A DNA stretch of 35,499 nt from Oxalobacteraceae bacterium UBA6018 (GCA_002428015.1 DIZW01000122.1:1-35499); one strand, 5' to 3'. Positions 25,237-34,000 are shown, numbered from the stretch's first letter. Translations and numbers: made by a program. Notes: generated by a model from the letters alone, not told the origin.

Positions 25237-27582
25237 TCAAAACTTTGCCGACAGGCTGGCCCCGATGCTGCGCGGCGTCAGCCGGTAGCCCTGCACGATG
25301 GAAGCCACTTGCGGATGCTGGATCACCGTTGCGTTGTCCAAGGCGTTCTTGACAAAGGCCGTGAGCGTGACACTGTCGAGCACCAAGCCTGCGCTCAGAT
25401 CTGCCGAGTGGTAGGCCGGCCGCTCGTAGTCCAGCGTGTCCGAATTGAGCGACCCCTTGCTGCGACCAACCCACTGAACGCCGCCCATCACGAAGGCATG
25501 CGCATCATGCCAGGTGGGGAAGCTGTAACGCGCATTGATGTTCGCGTTGTAGCGCGGCACGCCCTGGATCTCTGCCCCCGCCACCGCGCCAGCGATCCCG
25601 TTCTTGCTCCCCTTGTCGTCGATCAGGCGCGCGTGGACGACGCCGCCGGAGGCGCCCAGCGTCAAGCCGGGGACCGGCTTGGCCTGGATTTCTAGTTCCG
25701 CCCCGCGGCTGGTCGCGTCGCCCGCGTTAGCGGTGTAGGTGTAGGCGCAGGTCGGCAGGAAGATGGCTTGCTGAATGTTCCTCCATTTCACGTGGAAGGC
25801 GCTCGCGTGGACCACCAGCCGGTTGCCGAAGAAGCGCGACTTGCTACCCACTTCGTAACTCCACAGGCTATCCGCATCGTAGGCGGCGGGCGCCTGATCG
25901 ATGCCATTGTCCGCCAAGTCCCGCCCGCAGATCGTCGCGGGCACGTAGTTGTTGGGGCCGCCAAGGCGGAAGCCCTTGGCTGCGCTGGCGTAGACCATGT
26001 TGGCCGGATTCAATTCCCAGGTCAGCACGTCTCTCGGCGTGAAGGCGCGCGATGCGTGCGACGAGCTCGAGTTGACGCCCGCACCCGCCAGGTACATGCC
26101 TTCGCGCAAGCTATGCGCGATATCGGCCACGAGCATGCGCGCGCCAACGGTCGCGTGTAAGGTTGGCGTAAAGTGGTAGTCGGCCTCGCCGAAGAGGGCG
26201 CTCTGGCGTTCGCGTTGGCGCAAGGCGCCAAAGAAGGAATTGTCACCCACGAGGTCACCTGCGAAGGCGCCAGGTAGTACGTGCGGATCGGACAGGTCGA
26301 GCCGGAAACGCGCGAAGGTGCTGTTGATACCGAAGATCGGGTCGTTCTCGGTGATGTCGGTGTGCTGGTTTGAGAAGTAGGCGCCTGCCAGCCAGGTCCA
26401 CGGACCGGTGGATGTGCTGTACGGCCGCGAGGCCAGGCGAAACTCCTGTGCCATCTGGCGCACGCGGTTATTCAGGTAGACTGCCGAAGGCAGGCCGGCG
26501 ACAGCGTCGATCAGCGCCGGTGGTGCCGTTCCGCCATCCTCGACGGAGGTCAGCATTGTCGAGAGCGAATAGCTGTTGTACAGAGAACCATTCTGGGTGC
26601 GATCAAACTTGCGCTGGGAGTAGCTGGTGCTGGAAGTCAGGTCCGCCGTGCCCAGGTCCCAGTTGACCGTCAAATTTGACGTCAGCAGCGTGTCCCTGGA
26701 CGGTTCGCGTATCTGTTTGCGTGCCTGATAGCGCGGCAGGTCCAGGCTGAAAGCCGCGATGTCCTTCGCGTCCACGGCCTGGTAGTAGAGCGAGGGCGTG
26801 ACGTTCAACCCGGGCCATATTTTCCATCTGAGCGCAAGCCGCGCCGCCTGATCGCTGATCTGGTTGATGTTGCGCGCAAGAGTCTCGCCGGTATCGCCCA
26901 CCAGCTGGATGTAGCCGCCTGCGTGGTGCAACTGCAGGCCAATGCGCAGGGCCATTTCGCCGCTTCGGATGGGAAGATTGGCCACGGCATTGGCGGTGTG
27001 GCTTGCGCTGCCGCCTTTCAGGTTGGAAAACTCATCATAGGTGCTCAGACTGCGTTCCGACAGGTCCGGTTCGTGTGGTACAAATTTGATGGTCCCGCCC
27101 ATTGAGCTGGCACCGTACAGGGTGGCTTGGGGCCCGCGCAGCACTTCCACGCGGTCGATGTCGAAGAACTTCGGCTCAATCGCGCCCATTGAATAAACAT
27201 TGCCGACCGTGATGGACGTCTCGCCAAGGTAGATGCCGACCGTTGCCGCCCCTGCCGCGGAGCTGATGCCGCGGATCTCGATGTTGTTGGTGCCTGGTCC
27301 GGCGCCACCGTTGCTGGTGGCGGCGGTGAAGGAGAGGTTGGGGACGGCGCGCGTCAGGTCGGTGATGTCGTCCACATGTCCGGCCTGAAGCTCGCTGCCG
27401 CTCAGGGACGAGATGCTCATGGCGACCCTGTGCGGGTCTTCGACGCGCTTTTGCGCGCTGACGTTCACGACGGGGAGTTGGTCCTGCTCGACGACTGCTT
27501 CCTGGGAAATGGCTGGCGTGCCCAGCGAGCCGGCGACAACGGCAACGGAAAGGCTCAGGGCGGCTCTGCGCTTTTTTTTCAT
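25237..27582 (-). CDS. TonB-dependent receptor of the island
   Basis: A 781-residue outer-membrane receptor, complete. Signal peptide MKKKRRAALSLSVAVVAGSL with cleavage near AIS; an N-terminal VVNVSAQKR segment in place of a classic TonB box; plug motifs (DDITDLTRAVPNLSF, NNIEIRGISSAAGA, RVEVLRGPQATLYGASSMGG, then TIKFVP); then the barrel, ending SIGASLSAKF with terminal Phe. It imports a scarce ligand across the outer membrane using TonB energy. The type resembles receptors common in sphingomonads and other oligotrophs. The neighbouring permease suggests that the ligand, or a product of it, is an amino acid- or amine-like compound (inferred). Confidence 0.93.
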   Translation of the reverse strand: MKKKRRAALSLSVAVVAGSLGTPAISQEAVVEQDQLPVVNVSAQKRVEDPHRVAMSISSLSGSELQAGHVDDITDLTRAVPNLSFTAATSNGGAGPGTNNIEIRGISSAAGAATVGIYLGETSITVGNVYSMGAIEPKFFDIDRVEVLRGPQATLYGASSMGGTIKFVPHEPDLSERSLSTYDEFSNLKGGSASHTANAVANLPIRSGEMALRIGLQLHHAGGYIQLVGDTGETLARNINQISDQAARLALRWKIWPGLNVTPSLYYQAVDAKDIAAFSLDLPRYQARKQIREPSRDTLLTSNLTVNWDLGTADLTSSTSYSQRKFDRTQNGSLYNSYSLSTMLTSVEDGGTAPPALIDAVAGLPSAVYLNNRVRQMAQEFRLASRPYSTSTGPWTWLAGAYFSNQHTDITENDPIFGINSTFARFRLDLSDPHVLPGAFAGDLVGDNSFFGALRQRERQSALFGEADYHFTPTLHATVGARMLVADIAHSLREGMYLAGAGVNSSSSHASRAFTPRDVLTWELNPANMVYASAAKGFRLGGPNNYVPATICGRDLADNGIDQAPAAYDADSLWSYEVGSKSRFFGNRLVVHASAFHVKWRNIQQAIFLPTCAYTYTANAGDATSRGAELEIQAKPVPGLTLGASGGVVHARLIDDKGSKNGIAGAVAGAEIQGVPRYNANINARYSFPTWHDAHAFVMGGVQWVGRSKGSLNSDTLDYERPAYHSADLSAGLVLDSVTLTAFVKNALDNATVIQHPQVASIVQGYRLTPRSIGASLSAKF

Positions 27583-27615
27583 GCTGTGGGCTCGGATTGA
27601 ACAGAAAAAAGAGGT

Positions 27616-27636
27616 ACGACGATATCACACCGTCGT
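27616..27636. promoter_or_regulatory. Short inverted repeat upstream of the island receptor
   Basis: ACGACG (27616-27621) and CGTCGT (27631-27636) form a 6-bp inverted repeat around 9 bases, 34 bases before the receptor ATG. The position suits an operator, possibly for the island's LuxR-type regulator. No experimental motif supports it. Confidence 0.3.
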
Positions 27637-27640
27637 TAAT

Positions 27641-27763
27641 GCGCCAGGCGGCGCCACCACCCACCAGCCGGGTTCCCTGCCTGCAACGGAGAGCGGGGGC
27701 GAGAGCGCCAGCATGAGGATCGACAAGGGGGAGGCGTAGTTGGCGGGTTGAGACTGAGGGCAT
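27641..27763 (-). pseudogene. Decayed 5' end of the FMN glutamate synthase-like gene
   Basis: From about 27641 the sequence matches 19852-19963, the 5' part of the synthase gene, with many substitutions and small indels. The start codon is kept (27761-27763; MPSVSTRQ against MPAVSSRY) but the frame is then lost. It is part of the duplicated flank at the right edge of the island. Confidence 0.8.
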
Positions 27764-27835
27764 CGATCGCTCTATGGCGGATAGCTGGCAACAATGCTAA
27801 GCTTGGCCCCACTCCCTTTCAGCGAAAGCAGCTCG

Positions 27836-27922
27836 ATGACCGTCGTCCACCTTTTGAACAATTCGCCGGCCTTCGACCATGAGATCGAGCGCCGCCGGCG
27901 CGGTCCCAAGACCATGAACTGA
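27836..27922 (+). pseudogene. Glutathione S-transferase deletion remnant
   Basis: The first ten codons (MTVVHLLNNS against MIVVHHLNNS) and a later piece around ..SKTM/..GPKTM match the intact transferase gene at 20037; most of the gene is missing and a 28-residue frame ends at the original type of gene end just before the exonuclease. The preceding ~75 non-coding bases also match 19964-20036. Confidence 0.82.
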
Positions 27923-27924
27923 CC

Positions 27925-27985
27925 AGTAGGACGACACATTGGCAAAGCTGCTCGCAATCGATGGCCTCAATATCGTCAGGCGCGT
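27925..27985 (+). repeat. 61-bp direct repeat, right copy (island boundary)
   Basis: Identical to 20704-20764. It contains the ribosome site, TTG start and first codons of the intact exonuclease gene. Confidence 0.9.
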
Positions 27986-28715
27986 GTACGAGGCCAGTCC
28001 CGAGGAGGACTCGGCGGACAAGGCCGCGACCGCGCTGCGTCACGCGCTGTCGTCGTTCCGCAAGCTGCTGGCGGCCCACCAGCCGACCCACGTGCTGGCC
28101 GCGTTCGACCATGGCGGGCCGACCTGGCGCCACGCGCTCTACCCGCGCTACCGCGAACAGCGCGCGCCGATGCCCTCGTTCCTGCGCGAGGCGCTGCCCG
28201 GTTTCCACGACAAGCTTGTGCGCGAAGGGCTGCACGTGCTGATGCTGCCCGAGGTGGAGGCGGACGACGTGATCGGCACCGGCGTGCTGCGCTGGCTGGC
28301 CGAAGGCCGCGGCGAGGCCATCGTCGCCAGCACCGACAAGGACCTGCACGGCCTGATCGCGCACGGCGCGCTGGTGTGGGATCATTTCAAGGGCGAGTGG
28401 CACGACGACGCTTGGGTGCGCAACAGGTTCGGGGTCGCGCCCGAGTTGCTGGTGGACCTGCTGGCGCTGATGGGCGACGTCACCGACGGCGTGCCCGGCG
28501 TGTCCAAGGTCGGCATGAAGACCGCGGCCAAGCTGCTCAACGCCTACGGTGACCTGGACGCGGTCATGGCCGGCGCCGGGATATTAAAGACGCCGATTGG
28601 CGAGCGCCTGCGCGCCGAACGCGAGATACTGTATTTGTCGCGCCAGCTGGTGCGGCTCAAGACCGACGTGCGGCTCGGCGTCAGCTGGAACATGCTGGCG
28701 TACCGGCCCGATTGA
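27939..28715 (+). CDS. xni: 5'-3' exonuclease / flap endonuclease (Xni/ExoIX type)
   Basis: A 258-residue stand-alone 5'-3' exonuclease. The N-terminal PIN-like domain has the metal-binding acidic residues in LLAIDGLN, AAFDHGG, EVEADDVIG and STDKDL; the H3TH DNA-binding part is GVPGVSKVGMKTAAKLL. Length and domain order match E. coli Xni; there is no polymerase domain. It acts on flaps or 5' ends during DNA repair and replication. Start is TTG (27939-27941) with AGGA upstream; no better ATG exists in frame. It ends 23 bases before the receiver gene. The island now separates it from the transferase gene that formerly preceded it. Confidence 0.9.
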   Translation: MAKLLAIDGLNIVRRVYEASPEEDSADKAATALRHALSSFRKLLAAHQPTHVLAAFDHGGPTWRHALYPRYREQRAPMPSFLREALPGFHDKLVREGLHVLMLPEVEADDVIGTGVLRWLAEGRGEAIVASTDKDLHGLIAHGALVWDHFKGEWHDDAWVRNRFGVAPELLVDLLALMGDVTDGVPGVSKVGMKTAAKLLNAYGDLDAVMAGAGILKTPIGERLRAEREILYLSRQLVRLKTDVRLGVSWNMLAYRPD

Positions 28716-28738
28716 ATAGAATAGAAAAGGAGACAGTC

Positions 28739-29122
28739 ATGCTCAAGGCGGTCATCGTGGACGCGAATGCGATCTCGCGCGACCTGCTGCATGCCGTGCT
28801 CACCGAGGGCGGCTACAGCGTGGTCGGGCAGACGCACACCAGCTCGCAGGGTTACGCGCTGCTGCAGAAATTCCATCCGCAGCTGGTCTGCGTCGCGCAG
28901 GAGCAGGTCGAGGACGGGTTCGGGATCGTGGAGCAGATCCACGCCAGCGCGCCCAAGACCATCATCTTCATGGTCGCCGGCGCGATCGACCCCCCGACCT
29001 TGCAGGCGGCCCTGGCGCGCGGCGTGCACGGCTTCATCGTCAAGCCGTTCAAGGCCGACACGGTGCTCAAGACGATCAAGAATACCGTGATCGCGATGGT
29101 CAGGAAAAGCCAGGGAAGCTAG
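28739..29122 (+). CDS. Degenerate response-regulator receiver protein
   Basis: A 127-residue stand-alone receiver (CheY-like) domain. The fold is clear: AVIVDANAISRDLLHAVLTE at the start, PKTIIFMVAGA at strand 4, GFIVKPF with the conserved Lys at strand 5. The phospho-acceptor Asp expected after strand 3 is missing (PQLVCVAQEQVEDGFG), the second acidic residue after strand 1 is Ala, and the Thr/Ser of strand 4 is not in place. It is therefore probably a pseudo-receiver that works by binding a partner. AAGGAG lies 7 bases before ATG 28739. Likely co-transcribed with the exonuclease gene; no kinase is nearby. Confidence 0.85.
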   Translation: MLKAVIVDANAISRDLLHAVLTEGGYSVVGQTHTSSQGYALLQKFHPQLVCVAQEQVEDGFGIVEQIHASAPKTIIFMVAGAIDPPTLQAALARGVHGFIVKPFKADTVLKTIKNTVIAMVRKSQGS

Positions 29123-29174
29123 GCCGAGTCCAAAGCTGAGTCCTAGGCCGGTCCCCGGCCCGGGCGTGGACGGG

Positions 29175-30287
29175 TCAGGCGCCGGAACCGGCGATGATGC
29201 CCCCGCCAAGGCACACATCGCCGTCGTACAGCACCGCCGACTGCCCCGGCGTGACGGCCCACTGGGCGTCGGTAAACTGCAGCGCGAATTCGCCGGCGCC
29301 GTCGGGCGTGAGCACGCAGCCGACGTCGGCCTGGCGGTAGCGCGTCTTGGCCGACAGCGCGCCCGGCGCCGGCGCGTGGCCCGCGACCCAGCTGGCCTGG
29401 TCGGCCCGCAAGGCGCCCGAGAGCAGCCACGGATGGTCATGCCCCTGCACGATGTACAAGGTGTTGGCGGCGATGTCCTTGCGCGCCACGTACCACGCGT
29501 CGCTCGAGCCGTCCGGGTTCTTGTACGCCTTCATGCCGCCCACGCCGATGCCCTTGCGCTGGCCCAGGGTGTAGAACGACAGGCCCACGTGTTCGCCCAC
29601 GACGGTGCCGTCGTCGGTTTTCATCGGGCCCGGCTTATACGACAGGTAGCGGTTCAGGAAGTCGCGGAAGGGGCGCTCGCCGATGAAGCAGATGCCGGTC
29701 GAATCCTTCTTGGCCGCGTTGGGCAGCGCGAGCCGCTCGGCGATCTTGCGCACCTCGGTCTTGGGAATTTCCCCCAGCGGGAACAGGGTCTTGGACAACT
29801 GCGCCTGGTTCAGGCGATGCAGGAAGTAGCTCTGGTCCTTGGTCGCGTCGAGCGCCTTGAGCAGTTCGAACGCGCCGTCGTTCTCGCGCACGCGCGCGTA
29901 GTGGCCGGTCGCGATCAGGTCCGCGCCCAGCAGCATGGCATGGTCGAGGAAGGCCTTGAACTTGATCTCGGCGTTGCACAGCACGTCGGGATTGGGGGTG
30001 CGCCCGGCCTGGTACTCGCGCAGGAATTCGGCGAACACCCGGTCCTTGTACTCGGCCGCGAAATTGACCGCCTCGATGTCGACCCCGACCACGTCGGCCA
30101 CGCTGGCCGCGTCGATCCAGTCCTGGCGCGACGAGCAGAATTCGGAATCGTCGTCGTCCTCCCAGTTCTTCATGAACAGGCCGATCACCTCGTAGCCCTG
30201 TTCCTTGAGCATCCACGCCGCGACCGAGGAGTCGACCCCGCCCGACATGCCGATCACGACCTTTTTCCTGCGCCCCGCGTTCGCCAT
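29175..30287 (-). CDS. mnmA: tRNA-specific 2-thiouridylase MnmA
   Basis: A 370-residue enzyme that adds sulfur to uridine 34 of Lys, Glu and Gln tRNAs. The PP-loop ATP site SGGVDSS is at 15-21; catalytic Cys104 is in NPDVLCN and Cys200 in STGICFIGER; the tRNA-binding KDQSYFL motif is present. Full length. ATG at 30285-30287 overlaps the stop of the nudix gene (TGATG), the usual sign of coupled translation; a GTG one codon earlier is possible. Confidence 0.97.
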   Translation of the reverse strand: MANAGRRKKVVIGMSGGVDSSVAAWMLKEQGYEVIGLFMKNWEDDDDSEFCSSRQDWIDAASVADVVGVDIEAVNFAAEYKDRVFAEFLREYQAGRTPNPDVLCNAEIKFKAFLDHAMLLGADLIATGHYARVRENDGAFELLKALDATKDQSYFLHRLNQAQLSKTLFPLGEIPKTEVRKIAERLALPNAAKKDSTGICFIGERPFRDFLNRYLSYKPGPMKTDDGTVVGEHVGLSFYTLGQRKGIGVGGMKAYKNPDGSSDAWYVARKDIAANTLYIVQGHDHPWLLSGALRADQASWVAGHAPAPGALSAKTRYRQADVGCVLTPDGAGEFALQFTDAQWAVTPGQSAVLYDGDVCLGGGIIAGSGA

Positions 30288-30790
30288 CACGTCACATCCG
30301 TCTTCAAAGTCAGTCCGCCCTCGAACACCGACGCATGCGTGTGCAGCAGGTCGAGCGGGGCCCGTTTACCGGCCAGGTAGTCGTCCACGCATTGCAGCAT
30401 CAGCGGGCTGCGGTGGCGCTCCTGGCAGGCGGCCATCTCGTCGCGCGTCATCCACAAGGTGCGCAGGATGCCATGGTCGAGCGGGCGGTCGTAGCTGGCG
30501 CCGGCGGTGCCGCAGAAGGTGAAGCGCAGATAGGTGACGTCGACCCCGCGCCGGGTCGAGCGGTAGCGCGACATATACATGCCCACCAGCGCCTGCGGCG
30601 TGAAGTCGTGGGCTGCCTCTTCCATCACTTCGCGCACCACCGCTTGCTCCAGCGTCTCGTGCGGATCCAGGTGGCCGGCCGGCTGGTTCAGGCGCACCCC
30701 TTCGCTGGTTTCTTCTTCGATCAGCAGAAATTTGCCGTCACGCTCAATGATGGCGGCAACGGTCACGGAGGGTTTCCAGGTATGCGGCAT
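30287..30790 (-). CDS. nudJ: Nudix hydrolase, NudJ-like
   Basis: A 167-residue protein with the nudix box G-x5-E-x7-RE-V-x-EE (GHLDPHETLEQAVVREVMEE; the later Gly is Ala). The sequence resembles E. coli NudJ (RLNQPAGHL, RSPLM), a phosphatase of nucleoside di/triphosphates and thiamine or HMP pyrophosphate. nudJ precedes mnmA in E. coli as well. The stop codon overlaps the mnmA start. Confidence 0.9.
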   Translation of the reverse strand: MPHTWKPSVTVAAIIERDGKFLLIEEETSEGVRLNQPAGHLDPHETLEQAVVREVMEEAAHDFTPQALVGMYMSRYRSTRRGVDVTYLRFTFCGTAGASYDRPLDHGILRTLWMTRDEMAACQERHRSPLMLQCVDDYLAGKRAPLDLLHTHASVFEGGLTLKTDVT

Positions 30791-31036
30791 GCGTGTGTCC
30801 TTCGAAATGAGCCGTCATTCTACCTTGGCCTAGAGCGACTCGCCCACTCCCCGCCAAACCCGGCCGTTCTACCCGATTAGCATGGTCAATCCGGTACGAA
30901 AAGCGCAATGCCGTTTCAGAGTGTGCAGTGTTACCGGTTTGAGGAATGGAGAACCCAATCTAGAACGAGCGAACGATAGTGCTATTTGAATAATTGCGTG
31001 TAAGATCATGGACAGTTTATTAATTTGGAGGCGTTC

Positions 31037-32164
31037 ATGAGAATTGGCATTCCGGCCGAAACGCGGCCGGGTGAGACACGGGTTGCCGCAACTCCCGAGA
31101 CAGTCAAAAAGCTCGCAGCCAAGCACCAGGTGGTCGTGCAGGCCGGTGCGGGCGAGCGGGCATCCGTCATCGACGAAGCCTATGCCGCCGCCGGCGCCAG
31201 CATTGGCAGCGCGGCCGACGCGTTCGGCTGCGACATTGTGCTCAAGGTACGCGCCCCCAACGCCGACGAGCGCGCGCTGATGAAGAGCGACGCGGTCCTG
31301 ATCGGCATGCTCAACCCCTTCGACGCCGACAACATCGCCGCCATGGCCGCCGCCCGCCTGCAGGCGTTCGCCCTGGAAGCGGTGCCGCGCATCACGCGCG
31401 CGCAGTCGATGGACGTGCTGTCCTCGCAGGCGAACATCGCCGGCTACAAGGCCGTCATGATGGCCGCCAACACCTACCAGCGCTTCATGCCGATGCTCAT
31501 GACCGCGGCCGGCACCGTCAAGGCCGCGCGCGTGCTGATCATGGGCGTGGGCGTGGCGGGCCTGCAAGCCATCGCCACCGCCAAGCGCCTGGGCGCGGTG
31601 ATCGAAGCGTCCGACGTGCGCCCGCCGGTCAAGGAGCAGGTCGAGTCGCTCGGCGCCAAGTTCATCGACGTGCCCTACCTGACCGACGAGGAAAAGGAAA
31701 TCGCCCAGGGCAGCGGCGGCTACGCCCGCCCCATGCCGGCCGACTGGATGCGGCGCCAGGCCGAGCTGGTGCACGAGCGCGCCAAGCTGGCCGACATCAT
31801 CATCACCACCGCCCTCATTCCCGGCCGTCCGGCGCCGGTGCTCATCTCCGAGGAGACCGTCAAGGCCATGAAGCCCGGTTCGGTGATCGTCGACCTGGCC
31901 GTCTCGCAAGGCGGCAACTGTCCCCTGTCCGAACTGAACAAGACCGTCACCAAGCACGGCGTGCACATCATCGGCGAGCCCGACCTGGCCACCCTGGTGG
32001 CGGCCGACGCCTCGGCGCTGTACGCGCGCAACGTGCTCGACTTCCTCAAGCTGATCATCGACAAGGAAGGCCAGGTTGACGGCGCGGCGCTGACGATCGA
32101 CCGCGAAGACGAGATCCTCAAGGCCACGCTGGTTTGCGCCGGCGGCGACGTGCTCCGCAAATAA
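31037..32164 (+). CDS. pntAA: NAD(P) transhydrogenase subunit alpha, part 1 (PntAA)
   Basis: A 375-residue soluble NAD(H)-binding subunit of the proton-translocating transhydrogenase. MRIGIPAETRPGETRVAATP is the N-terminal signature; the Rossmann motif is VLIMGVGVAGLQAIATAKRL; the second signature includes PGSVIVDLAVSQGGNCPLSE. ATG 31037 has GGAGG 5 bases upstream; a TTG four codons earlier overlaps that site and is not used. First gene of a three-gene operon that reduces NADP+ with NADH using the proton gradient. Confidence 0.96.
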   Translation: MRIGIPAETRPGETRVAATPETVKKLAAKHQVVVQAGAGERASVIDEAYAAAGASIGSAADAFGCDIVLKVRAPNADERALMKSDAVLIGMLNPFDADNIAAMAAARLQAFALEAVPRITRAQSMDVLSSQANIAGYKAVMMAANTYQRFMPMLMTAAGTVKAARVLIMGVGVAGLQAIATAKRLGAVIEASDVRPPVKEQVESLGAKFIDVPYLTDEEKEIAQGSGGYARPMPADWMRRQAELVHERAKLADIIITTALIPGRPAPVLISEETVKAMKPGSVIVDLAVSQGGNCPLSELNKTVTKHGVHIIGEPDLATLVAADASALYARNVLDFLKLIIDKEGQVDGAALTIDREDEILKATLVCAGGDVLRK

Positions 32165-32180
32165 TCGAACGAGGGACCCC

Positions 32181-32495
32181 ATGGAAATCAGCCACACCAT
32201 CATCAATCTCATCATCTTCGTGCTCGCCATTTACGTCGGCTACCACGTCGTCTGGACCGTCACCCCGGCGCTGCACACACCGCTGATGGCCGTCACCAAC
32301 GCCATCTCGGCCATTATCATCGTCGGTGCCATGCTGGCCGCCGGCCTGACCACCGGCATCGTCGGCCAGGTCGCCGGCACGCTCGCCGTCGCGCTGGCCG
32401 CGGTCAACGTCTTCGGCGGCTTCCTGGTCACCCAGCGCATGCTCGAGATGTTCAAGAAGAAGGAACCGAAGGCCAAGGCGGGAGACAAAGCATGA
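32181..32495 (+). CDS. pntAB: NAD(P) transhydrogenase subunit alpha, part 2 (PntAB)
   Basis: A 104-residue membrane subunit with three to four helices (INLIIFVLAIYVGYHVVW, AISAIIIVGAMLAAG, TLAVALAAVNVFGGFLVTQR) and the C-terminal end MLEMFKKKEP. In E. coli this part is fused to PntAA; separate genes are common in other proteobacteria. Starts 16 bases after pntAA; its TGA overlaps the pntB ATG. Confidence 0.95.
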   Translation: MEISHTIINLIIFVLAIYVGYHVVWTVTPALHTPLMAVTNAISAIIIVGAMLAAGLTTGIVGQVAGTLAVALAAVNVFGGFLVTQRMLEMFKKKEPKAKAGDKA

Positions 32496-33946
32496 GTTCG
32501 ATCAGCTTCAATATGGTGACCCTGCTGTACCTGGTCGCCTCCGTCTGTTTCATCCAGGCGCTCAAGGGCCTGTCCTCGCCGTCCAACGCGCGCATGGGCA
32601 ACGCCTTCGGCATGAGCGGCATGGCCATTGCCGCCCTCACCACGGTGGCCCTGATCCTCAAGCTCAAGACCATGATGGCGACCGGCAGCATGGGCTTCGG
32701 CCTGGTGGCGGTTGGCGTGGTCGTCGGTGGCGGCATCGGCGCCTTCGCCGCCAAGAAGGTCGAGATGACCAAGATGCCCGAGCTGGTGGCGGCGATGCAC
32801 TCGCTGATCGGCCTGGCCGCGGTCTGCATCGCCGTGGCCGCCGTGTCCGAGCCGTCGGCGTTCAGCATCGCCAAGCTCGGCGAAGCGCTCCCCTTCGGCA
32901 ACCGGCTCGAACTGTTCATCGGCACCTTCGTGGGCGCGGTGACCTTCTCCGGCTCGGTGATCGCCTTCGGCAAGCTGTCCGGCAAATACAAGTTCCGCCT
33001 GTTCCAGGGCGCCCCGGTCAGCTTCCCCGGCCAGCACCTGTTCAACCTGGCGGTGGCCGTCGCCATCGTCGCGCTCGGCCTGGTGTTCTGCTTCTCCGCC
33101 GGCGTCGAGCCGGCCTGGACCCCGTTCATCATCATGGCCGCGCTGGCCTTCCTGCTGGGCGTGCTGATCATCATCCCCATCGGCGGCGCCGACATGCCGG
33201 TCGTCGTGTCGATGCTCAACAGCTACTCCGGCTGGGCCGCGGCCGGCATCGGCTTCTCGCTCAACAACTCGATGCTGATCATCGCCGGCTCCCTGGTCGG
33301 CTCGTCCGGCGCGATCCTCTCCTACATCATGTGCAAGGCGATGAACCGCTCCTTCTTCAACGTGATCCTGGGCGGCTTCGGCGGCGAGGCTGCCTCGGCC
33401 GCGACGGGCGACCATGTGCAGCGTCCGGTCAAGACCGGTTCCGCCGACGACGCCGCCTTCATCATGAGCAACGCCGAGACCGTCATCATCGTGCCCGGCT
33501 ACGGCCTGGCGGTGGCGCGCGCCCAGCACGCGCTCAAGGAGCTGGTCGAAAAGCTCACCCACAAGGGCGTGATCGTCAAATACGCGATCCACCCCGTGGC
33601 CGGACGCATGCCGGGGCACATGAACGTCCTGCTGGCCGAGGCCGAAGTGCCCTACGACCAGGTGTTCGAGATGGAAGACATCAATGGCGAGTTTGGCCAG
33701 ACCGACGTCGTGCTCGTGCTCGGCGCCAACGACGTGGTCAATCCGGCGGCCAAGGACCCCAAGTCGCCGATCGCCGGCATGCCGATTCTCGAAGCGTACA
33801 AAGCCAAGAGCATCATCGTCAACAAGCGCTCGATGGCATCGGGTTATGCCGGCCTGGACAACGACCTGTTCTACCAGCCCAACACGATGATGGTATTCGG
33901 CGACGCCAAGAAGGTGATCGAAGCGATGGTCAAGGCAGTCGAATAA
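32492..33946 (+). CDS. pntB: NAD(P) transhydrogenase subunit beta (PntB)
   Basis: A 484-residue subunit with eight to nine N-terminal membrane helices forming the proton path and a C-terminal NADP(H)-binding domain (VIIVPGYGLAVARAQHALKE, HPVAGRMPGHMNVLLAEA, then VPYDQV, DVVLVLGANDVVNPAA, KRSMASGYAGLDN). It overlaps pntAB by four bases (ATGA). The strong terminator follows. Confidence 0.97.
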   Translation: MSSISFNMVTLLYLVASVCFIQALKGLSSPSNARMGNAFGMSGMAIAALTTVALILKLKTMMATGSMGFGLVAVGVVVGGGIGAFAAKKVEMTKMPELVAAMHSLIGLAAVCIAVAAVSEPSAFSIAKLGEALPFGNRLELFIGTFVGAVTFSGSVIAFGKLSGKYKFRLFQGAPVSFPGQHLFNLAVAVAIVALGLVFCFSAGVEPAWTPFIIMAALAFLLGVLIIIPIGGADMPVVVSMLNSYSGWAAAGIGFSLNNSMLIIAGSLVGSSGAILSYIMCKAMNRSFFNVILGGFGGEAASAATGDHVQRPVKTGSADDAAFIMSNAETVIIVPGYGLAVARAQHALKELVEKLTHKGVIVKYAIHPVAGRMPGHMNVLLAEAEVPYDQVFEMEDINGEFGQTDVVLVLGANDVVNPAAKDPKSPIAGMPILEAYKAKSIIVNKRSMASGYAGLDNDLFYQPNTMMVFGDAKKVIEAMVKAVE

Positions 33947-33963
33947 GGATTGCCGACGTCGAT

Positions 33964-34000
33964 AAAAAACGCGCCGCGCGCTGCCCGGCGCGTTTTTTTT
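33964..34000 (+). terminator. Intrinsic terminator of the pnt operon
   Basis: ACGCGCCG (33969-33976) pairs with CGGCGCGT (33986-33993) around a 9-base loop, flanked by six A before and a run of T after, so it could work on both strands. It lies 23 bases after the pntB stop. Confidence 0.9.

Noticed and set aside
32240..33619. 459-codon minus-strand frame opposite pntAB/pntB
   Set aside because: His/Asp/Gly-rich antisense shadow of highly conserved genes.
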